Positions 26,505 to 36,725 of a stretch of 64,000 nucleotides of DNA are shown here, piece after piece (within the stretch, counting starts at the first letter, position 1; each line of letters opens with the position of its first letter). Source of the DNA: Atopobiaceae bacterium. Lineage in GTDB: Bacteria > Actinomycetota > Coriobacteriia > Coriobacteriales > Atopobiaceae. The stretch spans positions 62,001-126,000 of the forward strand of contig JAFWIE010000031.1 of assembly GCA_017533825.1 (NCBI GenBank), given 5' to 3'. The notes beneath the pieces were generated by a model. That model had not been told where the DNA came from and made no database searches. It saw only the letters and a program-made list of their open reading frames with translations. Position numbers and translations under genes: made by a program.

Positions 26505-27098
26505 CTATCCCTTCACCACATTCGTCCACCACGCGTCAACCTGCCGCATGAGGGCCTCCGTACTTCCCTCGTTCTCAAAGACGGTATCGGCGTGTTGTTC
26601 CAAATACTCTTGCGCCGGCTGCTGCGCGTCGCGTCGGTCGAAGTCCTCGGCATCCATGCCGCGCTCCACGGCCCGCTCGCGACGTAGAGGCGTAGGACAC
26701 ACCACACAGACAACTTCATCTGCCAGCCGCCGGTAGCCAAGTGCGCGATCGAGCAGTGGCACCTCCACCACGCACACGGGAGCCGACGTTTGCTCCTCAA
26801 TCCGGGACTCCAGCGCAGCAAAGATTGCCGGATGCGTGATTGCCTCAAGCGCTGCCGTCTCCTCGTCCGAGACGAACGCGCGCTGGGCGAGTACATCCCG
26901 ACGCAGCTCGCCAGTCCGATCGTCAATCACGTCGTCCCCGAACCGTGCCGCCAGCTCGTCAAGCGTCGGCGACCCAGGCAGGCACACCTCACGCGAAAGC
27001 ACGTCGAGGTCGATTCGACGCGCACCTCGAGCCTCAAGCGCACGCGCCACCGTCGATTTCCCCGATGCGATTCCGCCCGCAAGGAACACCGTGCGCAT
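26505..27098 (-). CDS. coaE: Dephospho-CoA kinase
   Basis: A 197-residue kinase for the last step of coenzyme A synthesis (phosphorylation of the 3'-OH of dephospho-CoA). The P-loop GGIASGKST is at residue 8; RRIDLDVLSREV and VEVPLLDRAL are the typical substrate-binding blocks. It sits eight bases after the zinc-ribbon gene and six before the lytic transglycosylase gene. Confidence 0.94.
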   Translation of the reverse strand: MRTVFLAGGIASGKSTVARALEARGARRIDLDVLSREVCLPGSPTLDELAARFGDDVIDDRTGELRRDVLAQRAFVSDEETAALEAITHPAIFAALESRIEEQTSAPVCVVEVPLLDRALGYRRLADEVVCVVCPTPLRRERAVERGMDAEDFDRRDAQQPAQEYLEQHADTVFENEGSTEALMRQVDAWWTNVVKG

Positions 27099-27106
27099 GC
27101 AGCCCC

Positions 27107-27535
27107 CTACGACTTCGCCTCAAACTTGGCGTGACAGCTCGGGCAGGTAATCCTCAGCTTGCCCTTCTTGCGCGGCACGCGCACGCGCTGACCACATTCG
27201 GGGCAAGTGAGGTGCTTGTATTCGCGAAGTTCTTTGGCCGCGCTTCCGGGATTGCGGAACCACGGCATGATGGGCGCGACGAAGTCCAAGAAGACGACGT
27301 TTTCCGTCTCGCGTGCCTCCACATCGCGCGACGAGAGCCGCCAGCAGCAGTATCCGATGAGCAGCAGAGCGAAGATGCTCAGAACGAACGACCGCACGAA
27401 GAGGTTGATGATGAGCAACAGCAGCGCCACCATCAAGATGCTGACGCCCAGCTCGTCCGAACCGTTGCGACCCTCCATCCATGCAGCGAGCTTATCCTTA
27501 AATCCCGCCTTGTTGCCGTTATCTTCCTTGGCCAT
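27107..27535 (-). CDS. Small membrane protein with zinc ribbon
   Basis: A 142-residue protein: a charged N-terminus, two closely spaced hydrophobic helices (about residues 30-65), then a C-terminal zinc ribbon with two CxxC knuckles (CPECGQ and CPSCHA) and a basic loop between them. It fits a family of membrane zinc-ribbon proteins common in Coriobacteriia, with no assigned function. First gene of the coaE operon. A TATACT box lies about 35 bases before the start. Confidence 0.85.
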   Translation of the reverse strand: MAKEDNGNKAGFKDKLAAWMEGRNGSDELGVSILMVALLLLIINLFVRSFVLSIFALLLIGYCCWRLSSRDVEARETENVVFLDFVAPIMPWFRNPGSAAKELREYKHLTCPECGQRVRVPRKKGKLRITCPSCHAKFEAKS

Positions 27536-27710
27536 ACGAGCCTCCTTGAGTGTTGACTGGACGAAGTAGTATAGCGCACGCTCTGCGACAAACTACGATT
27601 CGATGACGGTGTGCAGAAGAGAACCACGTTCCCGCATATCCTGCCGGGGCCACGGGTCCTCGCTAGCCCCTCCTCGCGGACACCATCCCTCGCACCCCAT
27701 CTCCCAGAGT

Positions 27711-30700
27711 TTACGCAAGAAGATCGGCGAGGTCCGCCAGCGAGACCGACCCGGACTCAACGCCGAGGATCTGCGAGGCGAGGCGTGCCTTTCGCCGCTG
27801 CAGCTCCTGGATGCGCTCCTCGATCGTCTCGGCACAAATCACCTTGTACACCGTCACGTCGCGGGTCTGGCCGATGCGGTGCGCGCGATCTGTCGCCTGG
27901 TCCTGCGCGGCAGCGTTCCACCATGGGTCGGCATGAATCACCACCGACGCACCCGTAAGATTGAGACCAGTGCCCCCCGCTTTGAGCGAGATGAGGAACA
28001 CGTTCGTGTCGCCCGCGTTGAACTCCTCCACCAGCTCCATGCGACGACGCTTGGGCGTGGCTCCCGTCAGCATACTGTACGACATGCCTTGCTCGTCGAG
28101 ACTCTGTGCGATGAGCTGCAGAAAGCTTGTGAACTGCGAGAAGAGCAACAGACGCTCGCCGGCATCCACCACCCTCCCTACCAAGGTGAGGATGGTCTCC
28201 ACCTTGCACGACTCCCCCTCGTAATCCTCAAAGACGAGGCGCGGATCGCAACACGTCTGTCGCAGACGCATGAGCGCGGCGAGCACCTGCATACGCTGAG
28301 CGCCAGACTGCTCTCCCATCTGCTCTGTGAGCTGCGTGCGCAACTCGGCGACCTGCGCGTCGTACAGGGCACGCTGTTCCTCGCCCATACGTGCATACAC
28401 GACCTGCTCAAGCTTCTCGGGGAGGTCATTAAGAACGTCACGCTTCGTCCTGCGCAGGACGAAGGGGCTGATAGCGCGTGCCAGACGATCCGCCTTCTCC
28501 CGGTTCCCTTCCTCCGCGACGGGGCGTTCAAATCGCTCACGGAACCCCTCGTAATCGCCCAGTAGACCAGGCATCAGGAAATCGAAAATGCTCCAAAGCT
28601 CCGAGAGGCGGTTCTCTACCGGCGTCCCTGTCAACGCGAAGCGATGTGCGCAGTCAAGCGCCTTAACGGCGCGCGCGGCAAGCGTCCCGTGATTCTTTAT
28701 GTACTGTGCCTCGTCGAGGGCCATGAGCCAGAACCGCTTGCCCGCGTATCCATCCACGTCGCGGCGAAGCAAGTCGTAGGAAGTAATGAGCACGTCGCTT
28801 CGCCGCGCCCGCAACTCGTCGCGCTCCCCCGCCGTCCCCGCGACCACAGTCACCCGCAACTCGGGCGCGAACTTCTCGAACTCCTGCGCCCAGTTGTAGA
28901 CGAGGGAGGCGGGACACACCACGAGCGAGGGACCGATTCGCCTTGCCTCCTCCCGTCGTGCGAGCAGCAGCGAGATGAGCTGCACAGACTTGCCCAGACC
29001 CATCTCGTCGGCGAGGATACCAGCCAGACCCTGATCGACCAAGGAGCTCATCCACTCGAACCCCGTCACCTGATACGAACGCAGGGTGTGGGCAAGTGAC
29101 GCGGGCGGCTCGTAGGACTTTGCCCCGACATCACGCACCTTTCCAAGGTAGTCGTCAAGAGACGCGTTTCGCCACGTGGGTAGCACTTCCTCGTCGAGCA
29201 AGAGCGCCCGGTAGGCAGGCAAGGTCACCGACCCCTGTGCAAGCTGTCGCTCCGAGATGCCCAGCTCCTCAACGAGGGCTGCCACGTCACCGAGATCCAC
29301 CCCCACCCCTTCGGCCGCAAGGTCCATGAAGGTCCCATCACGCAGCTTGTGGTAACGTTTGCGCAGTTTATAGCTTTCCAAAAGCTCCGCGAGCTCACGT
29401 GCATCGAGCCCATCCGCACTCAAGCGCAAGTCAAGCAGGTTAGACCGCACCGCAAGCTCCGCCCTGGGTCTGGGACGCACCTTGGACTTCAGGCGGTCGT
29501 ATGCATCGGTCGCAAAGACGGTTCCCACGGATTGCAGCTCGGCCACGCCCTCAAAGACGAACGCTGCCATCGCGTCCGAATCCGCTGCCGAAATGAGCAG
29601 CGTCCCATCCTCCGTCAGCGAGAAATACCGCCTCAGGGTACCTCGTCCCAGTGCCTCCGCCTTGATGTCGCGCACAAAGCCATCGACTTCGCTCGTCCCA
29701 GAACCGCCAATCAATTCGATTCTCTGCGCCCCATACACAGCATATGGCTCACAGGTAATGCCACGCTCGGTTCGATCCAAATAGAATTGCAAGTCACAGG
29801 GAACCGGTCGCAACGCTTCGAGCTTCTCGGGCACCTCAGTATGCGCCGCCTTCTCGAGAAGCGGTAGGACGATGGCAGCGAATGCGGACGCGTCCCGCTC
29901 TGCAACCACAAGCTTCTGGGCGCCGACGGTCAGAACATCGCCAAGCGCCACAATCGCACGCGAGAACTCGGGATCACAGCAGTACAGCGTGTGGTCATCC
30001 CACGCGAGAACCCGACCTCCCGAGGTCGCGAAGCGCGCGTTGCCACGGCGAACAAGCTCGTACGCACCGGCCTCTACAGGAGCGAGCGAGAACCCCAAGT
30101 CTGGGTTGGCGTTTCTCACGCGAAAGCGGCGGACCATACGATCCGCGTCAGTCTGCGCCATGAGGTCCTCGAATCCCACCTCCTTGTCCATAAAGGCATC
30201 CAAGAGGTCCCAGAGTTCGACGGAAGAGAGGTGCATCTGGCGCTGCGGCGCGCCGCTCGTGCCGAGTGGTCCCGTGCCGACCGCACGGTCGAACGCAAAG
30301 GCGCGACGGTTGCGTACGGCACGAACCAAGAGGCATGCAGCTTTCCAACCGAGCGAGGTAAACGCCTCCTCGACATGTGCGAAGGCAAGGCTCTTGCCAT
30401 AGGAGGCAAACGAACCCGCCTCCACATTTGCCACGAACTCAGATATCGACTTGAGCGCGTAGGCTCCCTGCGCACCAACCACGCGAAAGCGCACACCAAA
30501 GCCCGCCTCATACGTGAACGTTGGATCGAGCGACACAGTTCTCCCGTGGGGTTCGGTCGAGCTTGCCACTGCCGCGGGCTTCTGCGTCTCCGCGCGCTCG
30601 ATGAGACGTGCTATCGCGCGCGAGGTCCGCACATGGCCAGTCGCATCATAACCATCGTAGGCATCAGGTCTCGCGCAGAAGTCCAAGACAAGCGCAGCGG

Positions 30701-30968
30701 CATGTTTGCAGGGCTTGCCCGCTCCGCGTGCTGAGGAACAGTCACACTCAAAGTATGTGACCTCGCCACGGCCCTCGTCCACCACAACCTGCGGCCGATG
30801 CGGCCCATCCCAACTCGCTGAAGAGTCTACGCGCGCATCGAGCACGACTTCGTCACCCTCGTAACGACATCTGCGCCTATGCAACTTGTCGCCCGCAGCA
30901 GCAAGCCGCTTGCCACGGCTGAGCACAGCCGGCGTACACAAACGCTTGAGCGATGCCTCCAGGCTCAT
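27711..30968 (-). CDS. SWIM-domain SNF2 family ATPase/helicase
   Basis: A 1085-residue protein. The SWIM zinc finger (ECDCSSARGAGKPCKHAAAL, about residue 73) is N-terminal; the middle 500 residues are the poorly characterised region found in long bacterial SNF2 proteins. The motor follows: ADEMGLGKS (Walker A), LDEAQYIKN (motif II), and LKAGGTGLNLTGASVVI with QATDRAHRIGQ (motifs V and VI). Such proteins use ATP to move along DNA or remodel nucleoprotein. It may remove stalled RNA polymerase as HepA/RapA does, though the sequence is distinct. Monocistronic. Confidence 0.92.
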   Translation of the reverse strand: MSLEASLKRLCTPAVLSRGKRLAAAGDKLHRRRCRYEGDEVVLDARVDSSASWDGPHRPQVVVDEGRGEVTYFECDCSSARGAGKPCKHAAALVLDFCARPDAYDGYDATGHVRTSRAIARLIERAETQKPAAVASSTEPHGRTVSLDPTFTYEAGFGVRFRVVGAQGAYALKSISEFVANVEAGSFASYGKSLAFAHVEEAFTSLGWKAACLLVRAVRNRRAFAFDRAVGTGPLGTSGAPQRQMHLSSVELWDLLDAFMDKEVGFEDLMAQTDADRMVRRFRVRNANPDLGFSLAPVEAGAYELVRRGNARFATSGGRVLAWDDHTLYCCDPEFSRAIVALGDVLTVGAQKLVVAERDASAFAAIVLPLLEKAAHTEVPEKLEALRPVPCDLQFYLDRTERGITCEPYAVYGAQRIELIGGSGTSEVDGFVRDIKAEALGRGTLRRYFSLTEDGTLLISAADSDAMAAFVFEGVAELQSVGTVFATDAYDRLKSKVRPRPRAELAVRSNLLDLRLSADGLDARELAELLESYKLRKRYHKLRDGTFMDLAAEGVGVDLGDVAALVEELGISERQLAQGSVTLPAYRALLLDEEVLPTWRNASLDDYLGKVRDVGAKSYEPPASLAHTLRSYQVTGFEWMSSLVDQGLAGILADEMGLGKSVQLISLLLARREEARRIGPSLVVCPASLVYNWAQEFEKFAPELRVTVVAGTAGERDELRARRSDVLITSYDLLRRDVDGYAGKRFWLMALDEAQYIKNHGTLAARAVKALDCAHRFALTGTPVENRLSELWSIFDFLMPGLLGDYEGFRERFERPVAEEGNREKADRLARAISPFVLRRTKRDVLNDLPEKLEQVVYARMGEEQRALYDAQVAELRTQLTEQMGEQSGAQRMQVLAALMRLRQTCCDPRLVFEDYEGESCKVETILTLVGRVVDAGERLLLFSQFTSFLQLIAQSLDEQGMSYSMLTGATPKRRRMELVEEFNAGDTNVFLISLKAGGTGLNLTGASVVIHADPWWNAAAQDQATDRAHRIGQTRDVTVYKVICAETIEERIQELQRRKARLASQILGVESGSVSLADLADLLA

Positions 30969-31042
30969 GGGTCTCCATCCACTTCGGTCATTAGCGAAGT
31001 GTTCATTCTACACCCTCGAGCGGAAGGCGGGACGAAAACAGC

Positions 31043-31078
31043 CCGCGGGGATTGCCCCCCATGGGCAATCCCCCGCGG
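31043..31078. terminator. Hairpin after the HELFH metallopeptidase gene
   Basis: CCGCGGGGATTGCCC pairs with GGGCAATC(C)CCCGCGG with one bulged base. A further copy of GGGCAATCTC lies at about 31091. It follows the minus-strand metallopeptidase gene and precedes the SNF2 gene. Confidence 0.65.
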
Positions 31079-31102
31079 TCAAGCCCTCGTGGGCAATCTC
31101 TC

Positions 31103-33733
31103 CTACGCCTCAGGCTCAGTGGACGCGGGTTCGTCCGGTACGGTCTCCGACATCTCGAACTCAGCGGGTTCGGGCGCGGTCGGTTCGGTCTCCTGCATCT
31201 CGGACGCGGTCGCAGCAGCCTCCGGTGCAGGCTCAGGTTCGGCAGATGCGGGTTCGTCAGGTGCGGGCGCGGCAGGCTCGGACTCAGATTCGGACTCCGG
31301 TGCCACCTCCTCGGATTGCTGCTCATCCGGCACAGTTGCCCCTGGCTCGGAATCAGACGTCGGCACAGTCGCCGCGCTTTCCTGACCTTCGGACGCGAGT
31401 TCTTCCGGTACGGACGCCATAGCCGCGGTCTCTCCCGGTGTGGACACCTTCGGCACGGATGCCTTAGCCGTGGCCTCTTCCGACGCGGACGCCTTCACCG
31501 CAGCCTCGGCCGGCGCGGCCACCGTCGGCACGGCAGCCGTCGCTGCTGCCTCAGTTGCCCCAACCTTGGCCGATGCAGCCACCTTCGGCACGGTCTCCTT
31601 CGGCGCAGCCACCTTTGCAGCAGCCCCGGCATTATTCTCCGAAGTCGACTTGACCGGAGTGTTCGTCTTGGACTTGCCGCCGCCGGCGAGCGCAACGTCG
31701 TTTGGCACCGTCGACTCGACCATACGGTTTGACTCCACAATCTTCAGATAGTCGGAATCCGCATCTTTGTTCATATCGAGAGGAGTCATGGCGTCTTTGT
31801 CGTCAAAGTCGAAGAGAATCGACCCGCTCACTCCCTGCTTCGGATTCTCCGTCTCCAAGCTTTGCAGATAGTTGAGGCAGGTAGTCACGAACGACAGCGA
31901 TTCCAAATCGCCCTGATAATCGTTCTTCTGCTTTGGATTCTCCACTCCCTTGATGAACTTGTCAGAGAAGTCATCGGTATCCTCGTAAATCTTGTTTCCC
32001 GCGTCATCCGTGGGCGAGATGTCATTGATTACTTGGTCGAGCGTCTCTCCCTTGTGCATGCGTTCGAGAATTGAGTTGAGGCCCATACGAAGTGTTTGCG
32101 ACGAGATATTCGTCACGACGTCACCGTTGGTCGTGATGGAACTCCCCAAGCCGAGGTCCTTGCGCGCAGCGAGTTCACTCAAATACAGCGTCGCGAGGTA
32201 GCCAGAGACGTACCTGCTTGCATCGGTATCGACTTCGTTATTCTGGGAATCAGTCCCTGTACAGAACCCCAAGTCCGCATACACAAATGAGCCATCGGTT
32301 TGTTTCGCCCGCAGATAGTCATTGAGGACGGTCTCCTCCGTATACCGGTCAAAACTCTTCTTGTAGTTATTCGGATCCTGGCGGAACGTCTTGAAGAGGT
32401 CATTGCGGAAGTCGTAGACATTCTCGACTGACGAGGCGGTTCCCTCGACGAACCACAAGGGATAGTGCGTTGCCGCAAACATCTTCTCTCCCGCACGGGT
32501 GAGGAACCTGTCATTATCGTCGGTCAGCACTTCAGCCAGGTTGGTACCCCCCACCATACCCGTACGATTGTAGTCATCCATCAGGGCATGGAAGAGTTCA
32601 TGGACGATGGTGTTCTGGAAGGTCTCCAGCTTCTTGCCCGAGCGCAACAACTTGAACTTGCCAGTCCCCTCGTCTTTAACCATGTTGTCGTTCGCGTCCT
32701 TAACGGCCAGGTCAGAGAGCTCTACGCCAATCATGTAGCAGTACCTCACCACGTCATCGTTCAAGACGGGCTCGCCCGACACATACGCAAGCGCGCGAGC
32801 AGGGGCGGTAGCATGCTCCTTGATGCCGTCTTGATCACCGGCGCCATAGTACAAATACAGACCAATCTCCCTGCCAATCTCGCCGTTCTCGGCAGCAGTG
32901 CGAAACGCAGGGAAGCTATTTAGAAGAAGCTCAACGGCCTGCGGCTGCAATTTGTTGACGATGAGATCGAGCAGCCACTCGAGGTCTTCGTCACTGAACG
33001 CGTCACGTGCCGTCTGACCGCAATGGACATCTACCAGACTCCACTCGTCCTCATCTTCCTCGTCTTCCGCGTCGTCCTCGTCTTCGGCGTCGCCCCAGTC
33101 ATCTGAGACGTCCAAATCATCCGCGTCGTCTGAATCATCCGCATCATGGTTTGACGCATCCTGTGCAGGAGTCGACGCATGTGGATTGGTTGCCAGTGCC
33201 TCCGAGCCGGGAGCCGCTTCCCGAACGAGATCCTTGCTTACGCGGGGGAAGAAGTCCTTGAGCGACGCGGGCAGGATGAAGGTGATGCCCGACGAAGCAT
33301 CGTATACCGAGACGATCTCGGCTCCACCAAAGAGCGCAATCAGCGAGTCAGAAAGCCCAATGGCATAGGCATCTACTCCCTCGACAGCGAATTCTCGCGG
33401 CATAAAGAAGGCGATTGTGGGCAGATAGGTGCGGCCTTCCTCGGCTTGGGTCACGACCTGCATGCCATCATCCACCCAAAACACGGGCACATCCCATGTC
33501 TTGCCCTCAGCCGTGGAGACGGTTGCCAGCCCATCAAGCGCGGAGCCTGCACGCGGTGCCTCAACGCCATCAATCGTAACGCCACTCACGTTCGTTTGTT
33601 CCTGCCCCGCCAAGGGCTGGTTGTGGTTCTCGACCTCAACGTCCTGGGCCGCAAACACAACAGCTGGAGCCGCGAACTGAAAGACGAGCGAAAACGTTAG
33701 GAGTGCGGAGAGAAGCCGCTTTGCAGTTGACAT
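31103..33733 (-). CDS. Exported zinc metallopeptidase (HELFH) with low-complexity tail
   Basis: An 876-residue secreted protein. A signal peptide ends near VVFAAQ. An extremely acidic segment (Asp/Glu runs, about residues 210-245) separates an N-terminal domain from the catalytic domain, where IVHELFHALMDD (HExxH) is followed about 50 residues later by PLWFVEGTAS, a likely glutamate ligand of a gluzincin. The final 190 residues are Ala/Pro/Glu/Val repeats rather like a wall-spanning stalk, but there is no LPxTG or membrane helix. It probably cuts host or surface proteins; no close family was recognised. The start at 33733 begins the signal peptide; the ribosome-binding site (AAGGCG) is weak. 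Confidence 0.78.
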   Translation of the reverse strand: MSTAKRLLSALLTFSLVFQFAAPAVVFAAQDVEVENHNQPLAGQEQTNVSGVTIDGVEAPRAGSALDGLATVSTAEGKTWDVPVFWVDDGMQVVTQAEEGRTYLPTIAFFMPREFAVEGVDAYAIGLSDSLIALFGGAEIVSVYDASSGITFILPASLKDFFPRVSKDLVREAAPGSEALATNPHASTPAQDASNHDADDSDDADDLDVSDDWGDAEDEDDAEDEEDEDEWSLVDVHCGQTARDAFSDEDLEWLLDLIVNKLQPQAVELLLNSFPAFRTAAENGEIGREIGLYLYYGAGDQDGIKEHATAPARALAYVSGEPVLNDDVVRYCYMIGVELSDLAVKDANDNMVKDEGTGKFKLLRSGKKLETFQNTIVHELFHALMDDYNRTGMVGGTNLAEVLTDDNDRFLTRAGEKMFAATHYPLWFVEGTASSVENVYDFRNDLFKTFRQDPNNYKKSFDRYTEETVLNDYLRAKQTDGSFVYADLGFCTGTDSQNNEVDTDASRYVSGYLATLYLSELAARKDLGLGSSITTNGDVVTNISSQTLRMGLNSILERMHKGETLDQVINDISPTDDAGNKIYEDTDDFSDKFIKGVENPKQKNDYQGDLESLSFVTTCLNYLQSLETENPKQGVSGSILFDFDDKDAMTPLDMNKDADSDYLKIVESNRMVESTVPNDVALAGGGKSKTNTPVKSTSENNAGAAAKVAAPKETVPKVAASAKVGATEAAATAAVPTVAAPAEAAVKASASEEATAKASVPKVSTPGETAAMASVPEELASEGQESAATVPTSDSEPGATVPDEQQSEEVAPESESESEPAAPAPDEPASAEPEPAPEAAATASEMQETEPTAPEPAEFEMSETVPDEPASTEPEA

Positions 33734-33844
33734 AACACGCCTTTCGTATAAAGGGACGAGTGTTATCACATAGTATCAGGTATGGTATCCCACAGGGAGA
33801 ACAATCACCTCGACGGACCCCCAATGGGACGACCTGAGCTCTCG

Positions 33845-35698
33845 TTATGCTGCCTCGGCAAGCCCTTCCTCGCCATACAGCTCACCCATCACCTCGTCGA
33901 GCCGCTTCATGTCGTAGAAGTCGGAGTAATCCCGCGTGCCGTCCTTGTCAATCTTTACCAGATAGACGTCAACAGGTGTGCCACCCTCCACGTTCTTTCC
34001 CGCTTCGTCCAACAACTGCTGTACCGCGGACGAAGCCTGCCCCATGGACCCCTCGGGCATATACAATGCCGCAACGAGGAACGAGCCACCGCCCGACTGC
34101 TCGCCTATGATGGGAATACCAGCGTCCTTGCAGCGCGACGGGAAGTAGTTGCCGCACGAGAACGAGCGTTGGCTCGTGAGCACCGCATAATTGAAGTCGC
34201 GGCTTTTCGCAAAGGCATTCGTCTGGAAGCTGCCGTCAAAGAGGGAGTCGACTTCGAGCACCGTCGTAAACGGCTGACCAGTGATGGTGTCGAAGGATTT
34301 GAACTCTGACTTGCCCGTAACGAGCGCGAGCATAGCGGAGAGCACGTCGTCCGACCCGCCGATGTTGCATGAGATGTCGATGACGATATTCTCGATCTTC
34401 GGGTTCTTTCGAGCGCGCTCAATACCCTGTACGAACGTGCCGACCATATCCGGGGCCAAGCTGCCCGTCGGCACGGGAGCCCCTGCCTCGTAATGGGCGC
34501 GCCATCCATCAGCATCGTAATCCATGAAGCTATCGAGAATGATAACCGCCGTGCTTCCCTTCTCGCGATATGTGTCTGGCGACTTGCCGAGTATCTCTGT
34601 GCGCTGCTGAAGGGGGGTTGCACCATCACTAGGATTTGCCATCTTGAGGTAGTCGGATTCGAGGTCGCAGGACTTCATGAGCGCTGCGAGTTCCTCAATC
34701 GCGGCAGTCGTCCCCTCCGTCACCTCACCATTAGTCATGATGTACCCATCAATGGTCGACGTGTGACCATCACTCAACAGCATGGACAGACCATAGAGGC
34801 CGGCCAAGTAATCATAGTAGTCCGTCGACTTAAGCAGGTCGCGTACCTTGCTCGTGAACTCGTCGTACTCCAGTGCGGCGTCAAGACCCTTCTGCTTGAG
34901 AAGCCCGTCGAGCATGGCACGCCCAGTGTTGCCGCGCAGGTTGTCCATCATGAAGCACGTCTCGGCGTAGGCAAAGTCCACCATGTCTTGTGGACGCTCG
35001 TGATCGACCGTCAGCTGATCGTAGTAGGTGGGGTCGAGCTCCAATAAGTCACCATTGTAGCCATTCATAAGGTACAGGTTCACCCCATTGAAGAAGAGGG
35101 CACTCATGGACGCCTCAGAGAGCAGGTCCGATTCACAGGCAAGCGGCAGATAGGCGTCGTCGTCCTCCACGTGCAGGTCGATTCCATACGCAGCATAGTC
35201 GAACGTGGTGGGCTTGGCCGTGCCTTCGTACTCCAACGACTTCACACGTACGTATTGAGCACCATAGTCAAGAAACCCACACGGCTTCCCCGCATGCGTT
35301 TGGGGCTCGAGGTATGTACGAAATGCGGCCAAATCATCTGAAGAGACCGTGTCTGCAACGTCGTCCACCACAAGGACGCCTCCCTCCGTCGCCGTGAACG
35401 TGGCGGTTGTGCCGTCGGACTCGACGGTGGTCTTGTCGCCCGTCACCAGCTCCTTGTATGCGGCGAGTCCGAAGTAGGGCACGTTGGGGGCATGGTCGTA
35501 GAACCTCACCGTGAGCTCGGCTGGTGCGGCGTCTTTGTTTGAGATGACCCTTAAGGTCTTCTCAGCATAGGTCGCGTCGTCAGCCACTGAGTCGCTCGAC
35601 TCCTGCGCCTGTTGCGCCTGCTGTCCACAGCCAACTAACGCCACAACGCATAGCAGCGCCATTGCAAACGCTGCCAGTAGCCCACCGCGCTTCTTCAT
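33845..35698 (-). CDS. S41-family peptidase lipoprotein
   Basis: A 617-residue lipoprotein with lipobox LVGC (Cys24). The C-terminal domain is S41 (C-terminal-processing or tricorn type): DISCNIGGSDDVLSAM is the substrate-binding strand and SQRSFSCGNYFPSRCKDAGI holds the probable catalytic serine, with GEQSGGGSF after it. The first 300 residues are unassigned. It should act outside the membrane. Start chosen at 35698 (AGGGAG seven bases upstream) rather than 35704. It lies next to the HELFH peptidase in the same direction, so two exported peptidases are adjacent. Confidence 0.85.
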   Translation of the reverse strand: MKKRGGLLAAFAMALLCVVALVGCGQQAQQAQESSDSVADDATYAEKTLRVISNKDAAPAELTVRFYDHAPNVPYFGLAAYKELVTGDKTTVESDGTTATFTATEGGVLVVDDVADTVSSDDLAAFRTYLEPQTHAGKPCGFLDYGAQYVRVKSLEYEGTAKPTTFDYAAYGIDLHVEDDDAYLPLACESDLLSEASMSALFFNGVNLYLMNGYNGDLLELDPTYYDQLTVDHERPQDMVDFAYAETCFMMDNLRGNTGRAMLDGLLKQKGLDAALEYDEFTSKVRDLLKSTDYYDYLAGLYGLSMLLSDGHTSTIDGYIMTNGEVTEGTTAAIEELAALMKSCDLESDYLKMANPSDGATPLQQRTEILGKSPDTYREKGSTAVIILDSFMDYDADGWRAHYEAGAPVPTGSLAPDMVGTFVQGIERARKNPKIENIVIDISCNIGGSDDVLSAMLALVTGKSEFKSFDTITGQPFTTVLEVDSLFDGSFQTNAFAKSRDFNYAVLTSQRSFSCGNYFPSRCKDAGIPIIGEQSGGGSFLVAALYMPEGSMGQASSAVQQLLDEAGKNVEGGTPVDVYLVKIDKDGTRDYSDFYDMKRLDEVMGELYGEEGLAEAA

Positions 35699-35739
35699 CT
35701 CCATGCTCCCTCTTCGACGTTCATGCTCATTGGGCTATT

Positions 35740-36654
35740 CTACGCTTTGTCATGCACCCGAGGAAACCTCGTCCTTCGCACCGGCGTCGGGGCGAGCTCG
35801 CTGAGCAGGATAGCGCCAAAGACCAAGGCGAAGCCCAGCGCGAGCTGCAACGTGAGCTGCTCTCCGTAGATGAGTACGCTGAAGGCGACGCCGAAGACGC
35901 TCTCGAGCGAGAGGAGCAACGACGCCTGCGCAGGAGGCACATGCGCCTGACCCACGTTCTGGATGACGGTGCAGACGCATGACGAGAGAACGACGAGGTA
36001 ACCCATCTGCAGCCAGAAGTCCACACCTCGGAGCGCCGAGAGCGGCGGGAATGGTTGCGCCACCACACCATAGGCCAAGCATACAAGGCCCATCACATAG
36101 AACTCGACCACTGTCATGGTGAGCACGTCGCGACCTTTAGCAACGGCAACCATCACTTCAATCTGCACAGCGAACCAGAAGGCACCGACGATCGTCATCC
36201 AGTCACCCCAACGTAACGCAAAGGGTTCCGCGCCGCCCAGCGAGAGCATGCCCACGCCAGCGAGGGCCAAGCCGGCCGCAATCACATTTGCCGCCGTAGG
36301 GCGAACGCGCGCGACAACCCAATGCAGGAAGGGAACCATCACGCAATACGTTGCCGTGAGAAACGCGTTGTGACCGGGCGTCGTGTCCACGAGGCCCAGG
36401 TTCTGGATGAGGTAGCCCAGACCACCCGAAACGCCAAGCGCGATGCCCGCATACACGTGAGAGCGGTCGAGCCGCGAAGAAAGCCTGCGCCAGAGCACCA
36501 CCGTCATGAGCATGCCCGAGAGCACGAAGCGAATGCCAAGTAGCCACGAAGGCGGCAGAACGTCGAGGGCACCCTTGAGTATGACAAAAGAACCGCCCCA
36601 GAGCGCGGCAGCCATGACGAGCATGAGTTTATAGGGTGGTGCGCTTTTGTGCAT
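35740..36654 (-). CDS. EamA/DMT family transporter
   Basis: A 304-residue membrane protein with two EamA halves and about ten helices (first half LMLVMAAALWGGSFVILKG; second half starts near WMTIVGAFWFAVQIE). Family members export amino acids or other metabolites. The start at 36654 is after the hairpin 36674-36700; the longer frame to 36726 would place that hairpin in the protein. GGGGAG is only three bases from the ATG, so translation start is not certain. Confidence 0.88.
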   Translation of the reverse strand: MHKSAPPYKLMLVMAAALWGGSFVILKGALDVLPPSWLLGIRFVLSGMLMTVVLWRRLSSRLDRSHVYAGIALGVSGGLGYLIQNLGLVDTTPGHNAFLTATYCVMVPFLHWVVARVRPTAANVIAAGLALAGVGMLSLGGAEPFALRWGDWMTIVGAFWFAVQIEVMVAVAKGRDVLTMTVVEFYVMGLVCLAYGVVAQPFPPLSALRGVDFWLQMGYLVVLSSCVCTVIQNVGQAHVPPAQASLLLSLESVFGVAFSVLIYGEQLTLQLALGFALVFGAILLSELAPTPVRRTRFPRVHDKA

Positions 36655-36673
36655 GAACTCCCCAAACGCTAGC

Positions 36674-36700
36674 GCCCCGCGAAGACGATCCCCGCGGGGC
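36674..36700 (-). terminator. Terminator after the DJ-1 gene
   Basis: Perfect eight-bp stem GCCCCGCG/CGCGGGGC with an 11-base loop; on the minus strand it is followed by GTTTGGGG. It sits between the DJ-1 stop (36726) and the EamA start. Confidence 0.7.
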
Positions 36701-36725
36701 ACCAAAGACACTATGCCAGTCGGCA

